Shown here: one piece after another, positions 8,653 through 15,891 of the stretch
How positions within the stretch are numbered: position 1 is the first letter of the stretch
Layout: each line of letters starts with the position of its first letter
Assembly: GCA_900115795.1 (NCBI GenBank)
Contig: FOXT01000005.1
Location: 119,015 to 183,014 of the forward strand
Length of the DNA stretch: 64,000 nucleotides
Direction of reading: 5' to 3'
Source of the DNA: Lachnospiraceae bacterium XBB1006
GTDB taxonomy: Bacteria; Bacillota; Clostridia; Lachnospirales; Lachnospiraceae
Translations under genes and position numbers: made by a program
The notes under the pieces: generated by a model
Databases searched by the model: none
The model's input: only the letters and a program-made list of their open reading frames with translations
What the model was told of the DNA's origin: nothing

Positions 8653-9879
8653 ATGAGCAAATTATTAGTAGCACAATCCGGCGGACCGACGGCCGCCATT
8701 AATGCAACGCTGGCAGGAGTGCTTGATGCTGCCACAAATAATCCGCAGATTGATGGGATTCTTGGTGGAATCAATGGTATCGAAGGCGTGTTGAAAGAGA
8801 ACTTTTTAGATTTAACGGAGCTTTCCAATAATCGTGAAAAGATACGTATCCTTTGGCAAACGCCGGCGGCAGCACTTGGATCTTGTCGATGGAAATTAAA
8901 AAGTGAAGATGAGGATGCAGAGTCCTATAAAGTGTTTGTTTCTATCATGAAGAAATATGACATTGGATATTTTGTCTATATTGGTGGAAATGATTCTATG
9001 GATACGGTAGACAAATTATCGGCTTATTGTCGGAAAAATGGTGTAGAGAATCTTTGCATTATTGGTGCTCCGAAGACGATTGATAACGACTTGGTGGGAA
9101 CAGATCACTGTCCGGGATTTGGTTCAGCTGCAAAGTATATTGCAACTACCATTGCAGAGATTGAACGTGACTGTCATGTATATACCACCAAAGCTGTGAC
9201 AGTTGTGGAGATTATGGGACGTAATGCAGGTTGGCTTACAGCAGCCTCTGCGCTTTCCCGTATTCATGGGGCAAAGGGACCGGATATGATTTATCTTTGT
9301 GAGCGTCCATTTGTTTTGGAAGAGTGTATTAGTAAGATTCGTAGATTGTTTGAAAAACAGGATGCGGTGTTAATTGCTATCAGCGAAGGCGTGAAGGATG
9401 ATAGCGGTCATTATATATCGGAGGTGCTCCAGCCGGCGGATGCAGATGCATTTGGGCATGTGCAGATAGCCGGAGTTGCAACGGTGCTTGCTGATCAGAT
9501 TAAGAAAGAATTGGGATGTAAGACAAGAGCCATCGCTTTTAACCTGATGCAACGTGCCAGTGCGTCCCTTGCAAGCAAACGGGATTTATTGGAATCCTAT
9601 CAGTTAGGAAGCATGGCGGCAAAAGCAGCCATTGCAGGACAGAGCGGTAAAATGACGGCTCTTCGTCGATTACAGACAAAGGATTATGCAGTAGAATACG
9701 AATTGGTGGATGTAAGTATGGTATCGAATCGGGAGAAAAAGGTGCCTCTTAGGATGATTGCGCCTTCCGGAGACGATGTGACACAGGAGATGATGGATTA
9801 CCTGTTGCCGCTGATTCAGGGATTACCGGACATTTCTTATGCGGATGGATTGCCGCTACACTTGAGTTTGTACGAATAG
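8653..9879 (+). CDS. 6-phosphofructokinase, probably pyrophosphate-dependent
   Basis: The product (408 residues) is a family A phosphofructokinase that phosphorylates fructose-6-phosphate in glycolysis. Two diagnostic sites point to pyrophosphate rather than ATP as donor. The usual GGDGS of ATP enzymes reads GGNDS here, placing Asp where ATP enzymes have Gly. PGTIDND reads PKTIDND, placing Lys where ATP enzymes have Gly. These substitutions are the recognised marks of PPi-type enzymes. The start at 8653 is one base after the gpsA stop, so it is probably cotranscribed with lipid genes. Donor specificity is inferred, not shown. Confidence 0.93.
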   Translation: MSKLLVAQSGGPTAAINATLAGVLDAATNNPQIDGILGGINGIEGVLKENFLDLTELSNNREKIRILWQTPAAALGSCRWKLKSEDEDAESYKVFVSIMKKYDIGYFVYIGGNDSMDTVDKLSAYCRKNGVENLCIIGAPKTIDNDLVGTDHCPGFGSAAKYIATTIAEIERDCHVYTTKAVTVVEIMGRNAGWLTAASALSRIHGAKGPDMIYLCERPFVLEECISKIRRLFEKQDAVLIAISEGVKDDSGHYISEVLQPADADAFGHVQIAGVATVLADQIKKELGCKTRAIAFNLMQRASASLASKRDLLESYQLGSMAAKAAIAGQSGKMTALRRLQTKDYAVEYELVDVSMVSNREKKVPLRMIAPSGDDVTQEMMDYLLPLIQGLPDISYADGLPLHLSLYE

Positions 9880-9891
9880 GGGGATACTACC

Positions 9892-12012
9892 ATGATTTAC
9901 GTGATTAAGAAAGATGGAGCGAAAGAAGAGTTTAATGTGCAGAAGGTTGTGGATGCAGTTAAGAAATCGGCATACCGTGCGCTAATTACGTTTACGGAAG
10001 CGGAGCTTAAGTTCATCTGCGAATTCGTTGAAGAGAAGGTACGGGATTTGAATCTGTCTGAAGTGCCGATTGCAACCATGCACAACGTTGTAGAAGGAGC
10101 GCTTGAGCGCGTGAATCCTTTGGTAGCCAAAAGCTATCGCGATTATCGAAATTACAAACAGGATTTCGTGGCGATGTTAGACGAGGTATATAAGAAGAGT
10201 CAGTCGATTATGTACATCGGTGATAAGGAGAATTCTAATACGGATTCAGCCCTTGTTTCTACAAAACGAAGCTTGATTTTTAATGAATTGAATAAAGAGC
10301 TGTACAAGAAGTTTTTTTTGACTACGGAAGAAATCCAGGCCATTCGGGACGGGTATATTTATATTCACGATATGTCGGCTAGAAGGGATACCATGAATTG
10401 TTGCCTGTTTGATGTGAAATCCGTACTAACCGGCGGTTTTGAAATGGGAAATTTATGGTACAATGAGCCAAAGACCTTGGAGGTAGCTTTTGATGTGATT
10501 GGTGATATTGTGCTTAGTGCGGCAAGCCAACAGTATGGTGGATTTACCATTCCGAGTGTAGAGACAATTTTAGAGCCGTATGCAGAAAAATCTTACGAGA
10601 AATATATGGAAAAATACACCGCCATGGGTGTGTCAACGGAACGTGCGCAGGAAGAGACCATGCGGGATATTACCAATGATTTTGAGCAGGGCTTTCAGGG
10701 ATGGGAGTATAAATTCAACACCGTGGCAAGCAGCCGTGGCGACTATCCGTTTATAACGGTTACAGCAGGTACCGGTACGGGACGTTTTGCAAAACTGGCA
10801 ACCATATCCATGTTGAAGGTGCGTAAGAACGGACAGGGAAAGAAAGGGCGTAAGAAGCCGGTGCTTTTCCCGAAAATTGTATTTTTGTACGACGAGAATT
10901 TGCATGGACCGGGCAAGGAATTAGAGGATGTGTTTGAAGTTGCCATTGAATGTTCGCAAAAGACCATGTATCCGGATTGGCTTTCTTTAACAGGAAAAGG
11001 ATACATTGCCAGTATGTACAAGCGGTATGGCAAAATTATTTCTCCTATGGGCTGTCGTGCCTTTTTATCTCCATGGTATGAGCGTGGCGGTATGTATCCG
11101 GCAGATGAACAGGATGAACCGATTTTTATCGGACGGTTCAATATGGGAGCGATTTCTCTGCATTTACCGATGATTCTTGCAAAAGCACGTCACGAAAGCA
11201 AAGATTTTTATGAAGTGCTGGATTATTACTTGGAGTTGATTCGCAACCTGCATATTCGTACCAGAGATTACTTAGGAGAATTACGTGCATCTACGAATCC
11301 GTTGGCCTACTGCGAAGGTGGATTTTTGGGTGGACATCTTGGAATTCATGACAAGATTCGTCCATTGTTAGATGCAGCGACGGCATCCTTTGGAATTACT
11401 GCGTTGAATGAATTACAGGAGCTTTATAATAAAAAATCACTGGTAGAGGATGGCGCTTTTGCCATCGAAGTGATGGAATACATTAACAAGAAGATACAGA
11501 AGTTCAAAGAGGAGGATGGCATTTTGTATGCGATTTATGGAACGCCGGCGGAGAATCTTTGTGGACTTCAGGTAAAGCAGTTCCGTAAGAAATATGGCAT
11601 CATAGAGGGTGTTTCGGACAGGGAATATGTGTCAAACAGCTTCCATTGCCATGTGACAGAGAACATTACTCCGATTGAAAAGCAAGATCTGGAATATCGA
11701 TTCTGGGAGCTGTTTAACGGTGGTAAAATTCAGTATGTGCGTTATCCAATCAGTTATAACAAAGAAGCGGTAAAGACGTTGGTGCGACGCGCTATGGATA
11801 TGGGCTTTTACGAAGGGGTGAACCTTTCCCTTGCATATTGCGACGATTGTGGTCATGAAGAGTTGGATATGGATGTTTGTCCGGAATGTGGTAGCCGGAA
11901 CTTAACGAAGATTGACCGTATGAACGGATATTTATCTTATTCCCGGGTAAAAGGGGATACAAGACTGAATGATGCGAAGATGAAAGAAATCGCTGACCGG
12001 AAGTCGATGTAA
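9892..12012 (+). CDS. nrdD: anaerobic ribonucleoside-triphosphate reductase
   Basis: This class III reductase converts ribonucleoside triphosphates to deoxy forms using a glycyl radical made by NrdG. The 706-residue protein starts with an ATP-cone domain (about residues 3-95). Cysteines matching the active-site pair occur at about C170/C171 (MNCCLFDV) and C388 (PMGCRAF). The zinc site CDDCGHEEL...CPECGS lies near residues 647-666, and the presumed radical Gly is about G679 in RMNGYLS. The usual RVxGY reads RMNGY here, a mild variation. nrdG follows, separated by an unusual hairpin element. It is the only ribonucleotide reductase in the window. Confidence 0.97.
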   Translation: MIYVIKKDGAKEEFNVQKVVDAVKKSAYRALITFTEAELKFICEFVEEKVRDLNLSEVPIATMHNVVEGALERVNPLVAKSYRDYRNYKQDFVAMLDEVYKKSQSIMYIGDKENSNTDSALVSTKRSLIFNELNKELYKKFFLTTEEIQAIRDGYIYIHDMSARRDTMNCCLFDVKSVLTGGFEMGNLWYNEPKTLEVAFDVIGDIVLSAASQQYGGFTIPSVETILEPYAEKSYEKYMEKYTAMGVSTERAQEETMRDITNDFEQGFQGWEYKFNTVASSRGDYPFITVTAGTGTGRFAKLATISMLKVRKNGQGKKGRKKPVLFPKIVFLYDENLHGPGKELEDVFEVAIECSQKTMYPDWLSLTGKGYIASMYKRYGKIISPMGCRAFLSPWYERGGMYPADEQDEPIFIGRFNMGAISLHLPMILAKARHESKDFYEVLDYYLELIRNLHIRTRDYLGELRASTNPLAYCEGGFLGGHLGIHDKIRPLLDAATASFGITALNELQELYNKKSLVEDGAFAIEVMEYINKKIQKFKEEDGILYAIYGTPAENLCGLQVKQFRKKYGIIEGVSDREYVSNSFHCHVTENITPIEKQDLEYRFWELFNGGKIQYVRYPISYNKEAVKTLVRRAMDMGFYEGVNLSLAYCDDCGHEELDMDVCPECGSRNLTKIDRMNGYLSYSRVKGDTRLNDAKMKEIADRKSM

Positions 12013-12013
12013 C

Positions 12014-12143
12014 TATGGGGTGGTTTGGATTCCCGTATTTGGGAGCGCTTGCGCTTATACAAGACGTAACGGTACTAAGGCATCAAGATGCCAAGTACCG
12101 ACGTCTTGTAAAATCCCACTTACGGGATTCCAAACACCCCATA
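12014..12143. repeat. 130-bp long imperfect hairpin element between nrdD and nrdG
   Basis: The outer arms TATGGGGTG (12014-12022) and CACCCCATA (12135-12143) continue inward as a near-complementary stem of about 30 bp. The apex is a second, almost perfect stem: ACAAGACGT/ACGTCTTGT, CGGTACT/AGTACCG and GGCATC/GATGCC, separated by small A bulges and closed by an AA loop. The left side carries an extra GCGCTTGCGC mini-hairpin. There is no T run, so it is not a simple terminator. It resembles a MITE- or REP-like folded element or a processing or stability structure inside the nrdDG transcript. Confidence 0.85.
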
Positions 12144-12148
12144 ACCAC

Positions 12149-12220
12149 ATCGGCTTTCGGATGGCGAGTAGAAGTTTTCGAGATATCGGCTTCCGGATGG
12201 CGAAGGGGAGCAATTTTGAA
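12149..12220. repeat. imperfect 36-bp tandem repeat upstream of nrdG
   Basis: ATCGGCTTTCGGATGGCGA (12149-12167) recurs at 12185-12203 with one change, and the remaining 17 bases of each 36-bp unit are also related. The two units fill the space between the hairpin element and the nrdG ribosome binding site. The unit length is a multiple of three, so the frame in phase with nrdG stays open across it. Confidence 0.8.
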
Positions 12221-12236
12221 TGGTAGGAGTTTGAGG

Positions 12237-12785
12237 ATGCGATTTCATAATATTACCAAGGATGATATGAATAATGGGGACGGCCTGCGGGCCGTCTTAT
12301 GGTTGTCCGGGTGTGACCATTGTTGCAAGGATTGCCAGAATCCTATTACCTGGGATCCAAACACAGGCCTGTTGTTTGATGAGAAAGCGAAGGCGGAGCT
12401 TTTTGACATCCTTTCAAAGGATTACATTTCCGGAATCACGTTTAGTGGTGGGGATCCGCTTTTTCACGGGAATCGGGGCGAGGTAACCGAACTGGCAAGA
12501 CAGATTAAGGAACAGTTCCCTTCCAAAACAATTTGGTTGTACACCGGGTATGTATACGAACAGATTAAGGATTTGCCGGTGCTTGCTTATGTGGATGTGT
12601 TGGCGGAGGGTCCGTTTGAAGTGGACAAGAAGGACAATCTGCTTCACTGGGTAGGCAGTAGCAACCAGCGGGTGATTGACATGAACCGGACACGGGAGTG
12701 TGGAAAAGTAGTTCTACATGTTACGGAGGAAGTGGATACGACCTTAATTGAGAAAAAAGAGGCGGCGAAAGGCTGCTGCAGTTAG
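12237..12785 (+). CDS. nrdG: anaerobic ribonucleotide reductase activating protein
   Basis: NrdG is a radical SAM enzyme that installs the glycyl radical on NrdD. The 182-residue product has the NrdG-type cluster CX3CX2C at C26, C30 and C33, then TFSGGDPL and a YTGY motif. ATG 12237 has AGGAG at 12225-12229, seven bases away, and gives a normal-length protein. The frame is also open upstream to 12015, but that part lies in a hairpin and tandem repeat and does not resemble any NrdG extension. Confidence 0.95.
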   Translation: MRFHNITKDDMNNGDGLRAVLWLSGCDHCCKDCQNPITWDPNTGLLFDEKAKAELFDILSKDYISGITFSGGDPLFHGNRGEVTELARQIKEQFPSKTIWLYTGYVYEQIKDLPVLAYVDVLAEGPFEVDKKDNLLHWVGSSNQRVIDMNRTRECGKVVLHVTEEVDTTLIEKKEAAKGCCS

Positions 12786-12800
12786 GAAAGGAATTTGGAG

Positions 12801-13232
12801 ATGAGAATCAGAATCAAACGATTGAGTGAAACCGCAGTGTTACCAAGTCGCGGAAGCAATGAGGCAGCAGGATACGATTTGTATGCGGATGTTGAAGAAA
12901 CAAAGATTTTACCGGGAGAAACCAAAAAGATACCGGCGGGAATCAGCGTGGAAATTCCAAGCGGATATTTCGGTGGGATTTTTGCACGAAGCGGTTTGTC
13001 TACGAAAGAGGGACTTCGTCCGGCAAACTGTGTAGGCGTGGTAGACGCGGATTATCGCGGTCCGGTTATGGTGGCACTCCACAACGACAGTGATGTGGAA
13101 CGTACCATTACACCGGGGGAAAAAATTGCACAGATGGTGATTATGCCGTTTTTGGCAGTGGAATTTGAGGAAGTAGAGGATTTAAGTGAAACCGAACGTG
13201 GCGAGGGAGGATTTGGTTCCACTGGGAAATAG
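12801..13232 (+). CDS. dut: deoxyuridine 5'-triphosphate nucleotidohydrolase
   Basis: dUTPase hydrolyses dUTP to dUMP and pyrophosphate, keeping uracil out of DNA and supplying dUMP for thymidylate. The 143-residue product has all five motifs of the trimeric family in order: AGYDLYA, RSGLSTKEG, GVVDADYRG, GEKIAQMVI and the C-terminal ERGEGGFGSTG arm. ATG 12801 is chosen over an in-frame TTG two codons earlier because the ribosome binding site AGGAAAGGAA is better spaced. Its place after nrdDG groups dNTP metabolism genes. Confidence 0.96.
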   Translation: MRIRIKRLSETAVLPSRGSNEAAGYDLYADVEETKILPGETKKIPAGISVEIPSGYFGGIFARSGLSTKEGLRPANCVGVVDADYRGPVMVALHNDSDVERTITPGEKIAQMVIMPFLAVEFEEVEDLSETERGEGGFGSTGK

Positions 13233-13246
13233 AAGGGAGTAACGGG

Positions 13247-13657
13247 TTGAGTTATGTGAGATTTCTGTTGTGTCTGCCGGTGCTTATCGCGTTGGCGGTG
13301 ACGGATTATAAAACCCACACCATACCGAAGAAGTACTGGATGTATCTTTTATGCGTTGGCGTGGGTTATTCTATTTTGGCCGGGCAGCAGGTACATAGAA
13401 TGGTTCTTGATGCACTGGCGCTGGGAGTTCCCTTGTGGATGATTTTTATCTTATCAAAGGGGAAGATGCTTGGAGGAGGAGATGTGAAACTTATGGCAGC
13501 AGCCGGTGTGCTATTGGGAACAACCAACGGGTATCGTGCACTGTTGCTTAGTCTTTTCATAGCACTTGTAACAGAACTGCCAAGGTATCGCAAGGGGAGG
13601 GCGTTTGCATTAGGGCCTTATTTAGCGATGGGAATTGGAATTTGCCTTTTTTTCTAA
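13247..13657 (+). CDS. small A24-family prepilin peptidase
   Basis: The 136-residue protein is a membrane aspartyl peptidase of the type that cleaves type IV prepilin-like leaders. It contains the two expected aspartates, one in VTDYKTHTIP (about residue 20) and one in GGGDVKLMAA (the GxGD motif), with about four hydrophobic helices. It is half the length of full PilD because it lacks the N-terminal methylase part, as in archaeal-like or CpaA/TadV peptidases. The probable start is TTG 13247, seven bases after AGAAGGGAG. No pilin or pilus assembly gene is in the window, so its substrate is unknown. Confidence 0.85.
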   Translation: MSYVRFLLCLPVLIALAVTDYKTHTIPKKYWMYLLCVGVGYSILAGQQVHRMVLDALALGVPLWMIFILSKGKMLGGGDVKLMAAAGVLLGTTNGYRALLLSLFIALVTELPRYRKGRAFALGPYLAMGIGICLFF

Positions 13658-13741
13658 ACTTTGATGAATTTATACAATTATCTTGCATTTTTAGAGTTTT
13701 CTGATTACAATGTTAATAAGAAAAAAAAGGGGGTCTACAAC

Positions 13742-14410
13742 ATGGAAGAACTGGATATTGAATCACGATTGGTAAAATTCTATTCATCACAGAGTAATTT
13801 GGTGCCGTTGCACGCGGCTTCGGGACATTTTGCAACCAGCCATTCCCACATCAATTATTATATTGATTTGACATCACTAAAGACGCGTGTAGATGAGGCA
13901 AAGGAAGTTGCGAAGTTAATTGAGTCGGGATATCGTGGCTCGAATAAGATTATTGATACCATTGTCTGCATGGATGGTACGGAGACCATTGGTTCCTTTT
14001 TAGGACAAGAGTTTGAGGATCATAACTATATGACCATTAATAAGCATGAGACGATTTATGTGGTTACGCCGGAATACAACCGGAACAACCAGTTGATGTT
14101 TCGAGACAACATTGCCCGTACGATTAAAGGGAAGAATGTTTTGCTGTTGATGGCCACTACAACCACCGGACAGACCATTCGACGCAGTATGGAGTGTATT
14201 ACGTATTATCAGGGAACCGTAGTAGGTGTGAATTCGTTGTTCTCTACCATTGATTCCATTGACGGAACGAAGGTGGACTACATTTTCTCACCGGAAGATT
14301 TGCCGGGATATGAAGCCTTCGAACCAAGAAATTGTCCATTTTGTAAGAAAAAAATACAGATTGAGGCAATGGTAAATGGATTTGGGTATTCGAAGTATAT
14401 GAGTTTCTGA
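13742..14410 (+). CDS. phosphoribosyltransferase-like protein with C-terminal Cys pair
   Basis: The 222-residue protein resembles orotate-type PRTases in its central fold. The PRPP loop region reads VLLLMATTTTGQTIRR, where PRTases normally have two acidic residues before the TTG. Here these are Met-Ala, so catalysis may be altered or lost. The C-terminus has CPFCKKKI, a possible zinc knuckle, and ends YSKYMSF. ATG 13742 is preceded by AAGGGGG; the longer frame from 13661 has no such site. It is followed by a very long terminator hairpin. The family is seen in other Lachnospiraceae as I recall it, but its function is unknown to me. Confidence 0.72.
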   Translation: MEELDIESRLVKFYSSQSNLVPLHAASGHFATSHSHINYYIDLTSLKTRVDEAKEVAKLIESGYRGSNKIIDTIVCMDGTETIGSFLGQEFEDHNYMTINKHETIYVVTPEYNRNNQLMFRDNIARTIKGKNVLLLMATTTTGQTIRRSMECITYYQGTVVGVNSLFSTIDSIDGTKVDYIFSPEDLPGYEAFEPRNCPFCKKKIQIEAMVNGFGYSKYMSF

Positions 14411-14414
14411 GTGA

Positions 14415-14486
14415 GCTGGGGCTTGGTGAATTGTGTTTACGCACCCTTCGGGATGCAAACACACAATTCACTAAGCCTCATTTTTA
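14415..14486 (+). terminator. long-stem terminator after the PRTase-like gene
   Basis: A stem of about 20 bp (GGCTTGGTGAATTGTG with CACAATTCACTAAGCC) carries an apical CACCCTTCGGGATG hairpin, where UUCG is closed by C-G pairs, and ends in TTTTT. The apex closely resembles the one in the hairpin at 18787-18860. Confidence 0.88.
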
Positions 14487-14527
14487 TCATAAATCGGATT
14501 ACTAAAAAGATACATAATGAAAAAAAC

Positions 14528-14556
14528 TTGCAAATATGGCTAAAATGTGTTACTAT
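14528..14556 (+). promoter_or_regulatory. probable promoter of the YvyF-like gene
   Basis: TTGCAA (14528-14533) is followed after 17 bp by TACTAT (14551-14556), with TATACC overlapping at 14554-14559. The -10 is only fair, so the exact start is uncertain. The transcript would contain the terminator-like hairpin at 14588-14620. Confidence 0.5.
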
Positions 14557-14587
14557 ACCTTTTGGTGAGATACAGTTTGACTACTTA

Positions 14588-14620
14588 GGGAAGGCACGTG
14601 ATGATGTGTCTTCCTTTTTT
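14588..14620 (+). terminator. attenuator-like terminator in the leader of the YvyF-like gene
   Basis: GGAAGGCAC (14589-14597) pairs with GTGTCTTCC (14606-14614), with one G-U pair, and is followed by six T. It lies between the probable promoter and the ribosome binding site AAAGGAG (14626-14632), and no gene lies between it and the preceding terminator, so it would act on this gene's own leader. Confidence 0.7.
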
Positions 14621-14640
14621 CTACTTAAAGGAGTTTTGAT

Positions 14641-15003
14641 ATGCCAGATTTGATGCAGAAGATAGTTAAAAAATGTGAGGAATGCGGTGTTGCGTATTTT
14701 ACGTTTGATGAGGAAGGTTCTGTTTGCCCGAAGTGTCAGGACAGGAACTATTTTGGCTGCATTCGAAGATACATTGATGATGAGGAACCGACGGTGGAAG
14801 AATTAAGTACCGAGTTACGTGTTCCAAAGATTCGAATTTACCGATGGATTCGTGACGGAAGAATTCAGTACATTCCGGGAACCGGCATGACCGGTATTTT
14901 TTGCGAGGAATGTGGTATTCCAATAGAATTTGGCAGTGTTTGTATAAAGTGTGCGAAGAACGCGCGAAAGAAAAAGCGTAAGAAGAAAAAAATTGCCATA
15001 TAA
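14641..15003 (+). CDS. YvyF-like (TIGR03826 type) zinc-ribbon and helix-turn-helix protein
   Basis: The 120-residue protein has a first zinc ribbon (CEECGVAYF...CPKCQ, about residues 12-33) and a winged or MerR-like helix-turn-helix (PTVEELSTELRVPKIRIYRWI, about 50-70). A second zinc ribbon (CEECGIPI...CIKC, about 87-102) and a very basic tail KKKRKKKK follow. The middle part matches what is known of the YvyF family, found in Firmicute flagellar operons. It is probably a nucleic-acid-binding regulator in the cytoplasm. It stands alone here, with its own promoter and attenuator-like leader. A direct link to motility is inference. Confidence 0.75.
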   Translation: MPDLMQKIVKKCEECGVAYFTFDEEGSVCPKCQDRNYFGCIRRYIDDEEPTVEELSTELRVPKIRIYRWIRDGRIQYIPGTGMTGIFCEECGIPIEFGSVCIKCAKNARKKKRKKKKIAI

Positions 15004-15039
15004 TTTGAAATTTTAAAGCCGTTTTTTTACACGTACAAG

Positions 15040-15059
15040 AAGGCAGAAATGGTTGCCTT
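15040..15059. promoter_or_regulatory. short inverted repeat over the purC -35 box
   Basis: AAGGCA (15040-15045) and TGCCTT (15054-15059) are reverse complements with an 8-bp spacer. The right arm coincides with the -35 box TTGCCT of purC. It may be a purine-responsive operator, but the arms are short and the sequence does not match a site I know. Confidence 0.35.
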
Positions 15060-15081
15060 TGTGCAAAATGTGTATTATAAT
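15053..15081 (+). promoter_or_regulatory. sigma-A promoter of the purCFB operon
   Basis: TTGCCT (15053-15058) and a perfect TATAAT (15076-15081) are spaced 17 bp. Transcription would begin near 15088, giving a leader of about 77 bases before purC. Confidence 0.85.
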
Positions 15082-15164
15082 CACTATGTGTGCAGACGGA
15101 TTTCATTCCCAATTTTAGAAATCTGTTTGGAAAAAGTTTTTATAAAAAGGACAGGTGTGAAAAA

Positions 15165-15875
15165 ATGGCAAAGAAGTTAGAACAGCTTTATGAAGGCAAA
15201 GCAAAGAAGGTCTTTTTGACCGATGATGAGGACATCTTAATTGTTGATTACAAGGATGATGCCACAGCGTTTAACGGTGAGAAGAAGGGTACCATTGTAG
15301 GTAAGGGTGCTATTAATAACCGTATGACCAATTTTATATTCCAGGAAATCGAGAAAGCCGGCGTGCCAACTCATTACGTAAAGGAAATAAGCGATCGCGA
15401 GACGGAAGTGAAACGTGTTTCGATTGTTCCGCTTGAAGTGATTGTACGTAATGTGGCAGCCGGTAGTTTTTCTAAAAGACTTGGTGTAGAGGAAGGAACC
15501 CCATTTTCCGCTCCGACCATCGAGTTCAGTTATAAAAATGATGAGTTGGGTGATCCGCTTATCAACGACTATTTTGCAATCGCATTAAATTTAGCAACCA
15601 GAGAAGAAATTAATAAGATTACCGAATATGCATTTAAAGTGAATGATATTTTGAAGGCATTTTTTAAGGAAGCAGGAATTGACCTGATTGACTTTAAGAT
15701 TGAGTTTGGTAGATATCATGGCGAAATCATTCTTGCAGATGAAATTTCACCGGATACCTGTAGATTATGGGATTCTAAGACCAAGGAGAAATTGGACAAA
15801 GACCGTTTCCGTCGTGATCTTGGAAATGTGGAAGACGCTTATCAGGAAGTATTTAAGCGCATCGGATTAGCATAA
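15165..15875 (+). CDS. purC: phosphoribosylaminoimidazole-succinocarboxamide synthase
   Basis: PurC joins aspartate to CAIR with ATP to form SAICAR in purine synthesis. The 236-residue protein begins with the family signature [10 protein letters not shown] and contains [12 protein letters not shown]-like and [12 protein letters not shown] segments. ATG 15165 is preceded by AAGG and AGGTG; the upstream in-frame ATG at 15090 would sit almost at the transcript start with no ribosome binding site. purF begins 16 bp downstream and purB follows, forming a compact operon. Confidence 0.97.
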   Translation: MAKKLEQLYEGKAKKVFLTDDEDILIVDYKDDATAFNGEKKGTIVGKGAINNRMTNFIFQEIEKAGVPTHYVKEISDRETEVKRVSIVPLEVIVRNVAAGSFSKRLGVEEGTPFSAPTIEFSYKNDELGDPLINDYFAIALNLATREEINKITEYAFKVNDILKAFFKEAGIDLIDFKIEFGRYHGEIILADEISPDTCRLWDSKTKEKLDKDRFRRDLGNVEDAYQEVFKRIGLA

Positions 15876-15891
15876 AGTTGTGAGGGATAGC

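Noticed and set aside
12015-12236. N-terminal extension of NrdG by 74 residues
   Set aside because: The stretch is made of a hairpin element and a tandem repeat, and ATG 12237 has a well-placed ribosome binding site and the normal family start.
14411-14653. 80-codon frame after the PRTase-like gene
   Set aside because: It crosses a terminator, a promoter and a second terminator hairpin and has no ribosome binding site.
15090-15164. Upstream start for PurC at 15090
   Set aside because: The transcript should begin near 15088, leaving no ribosome binding site, and the extra residues are not part of the family.
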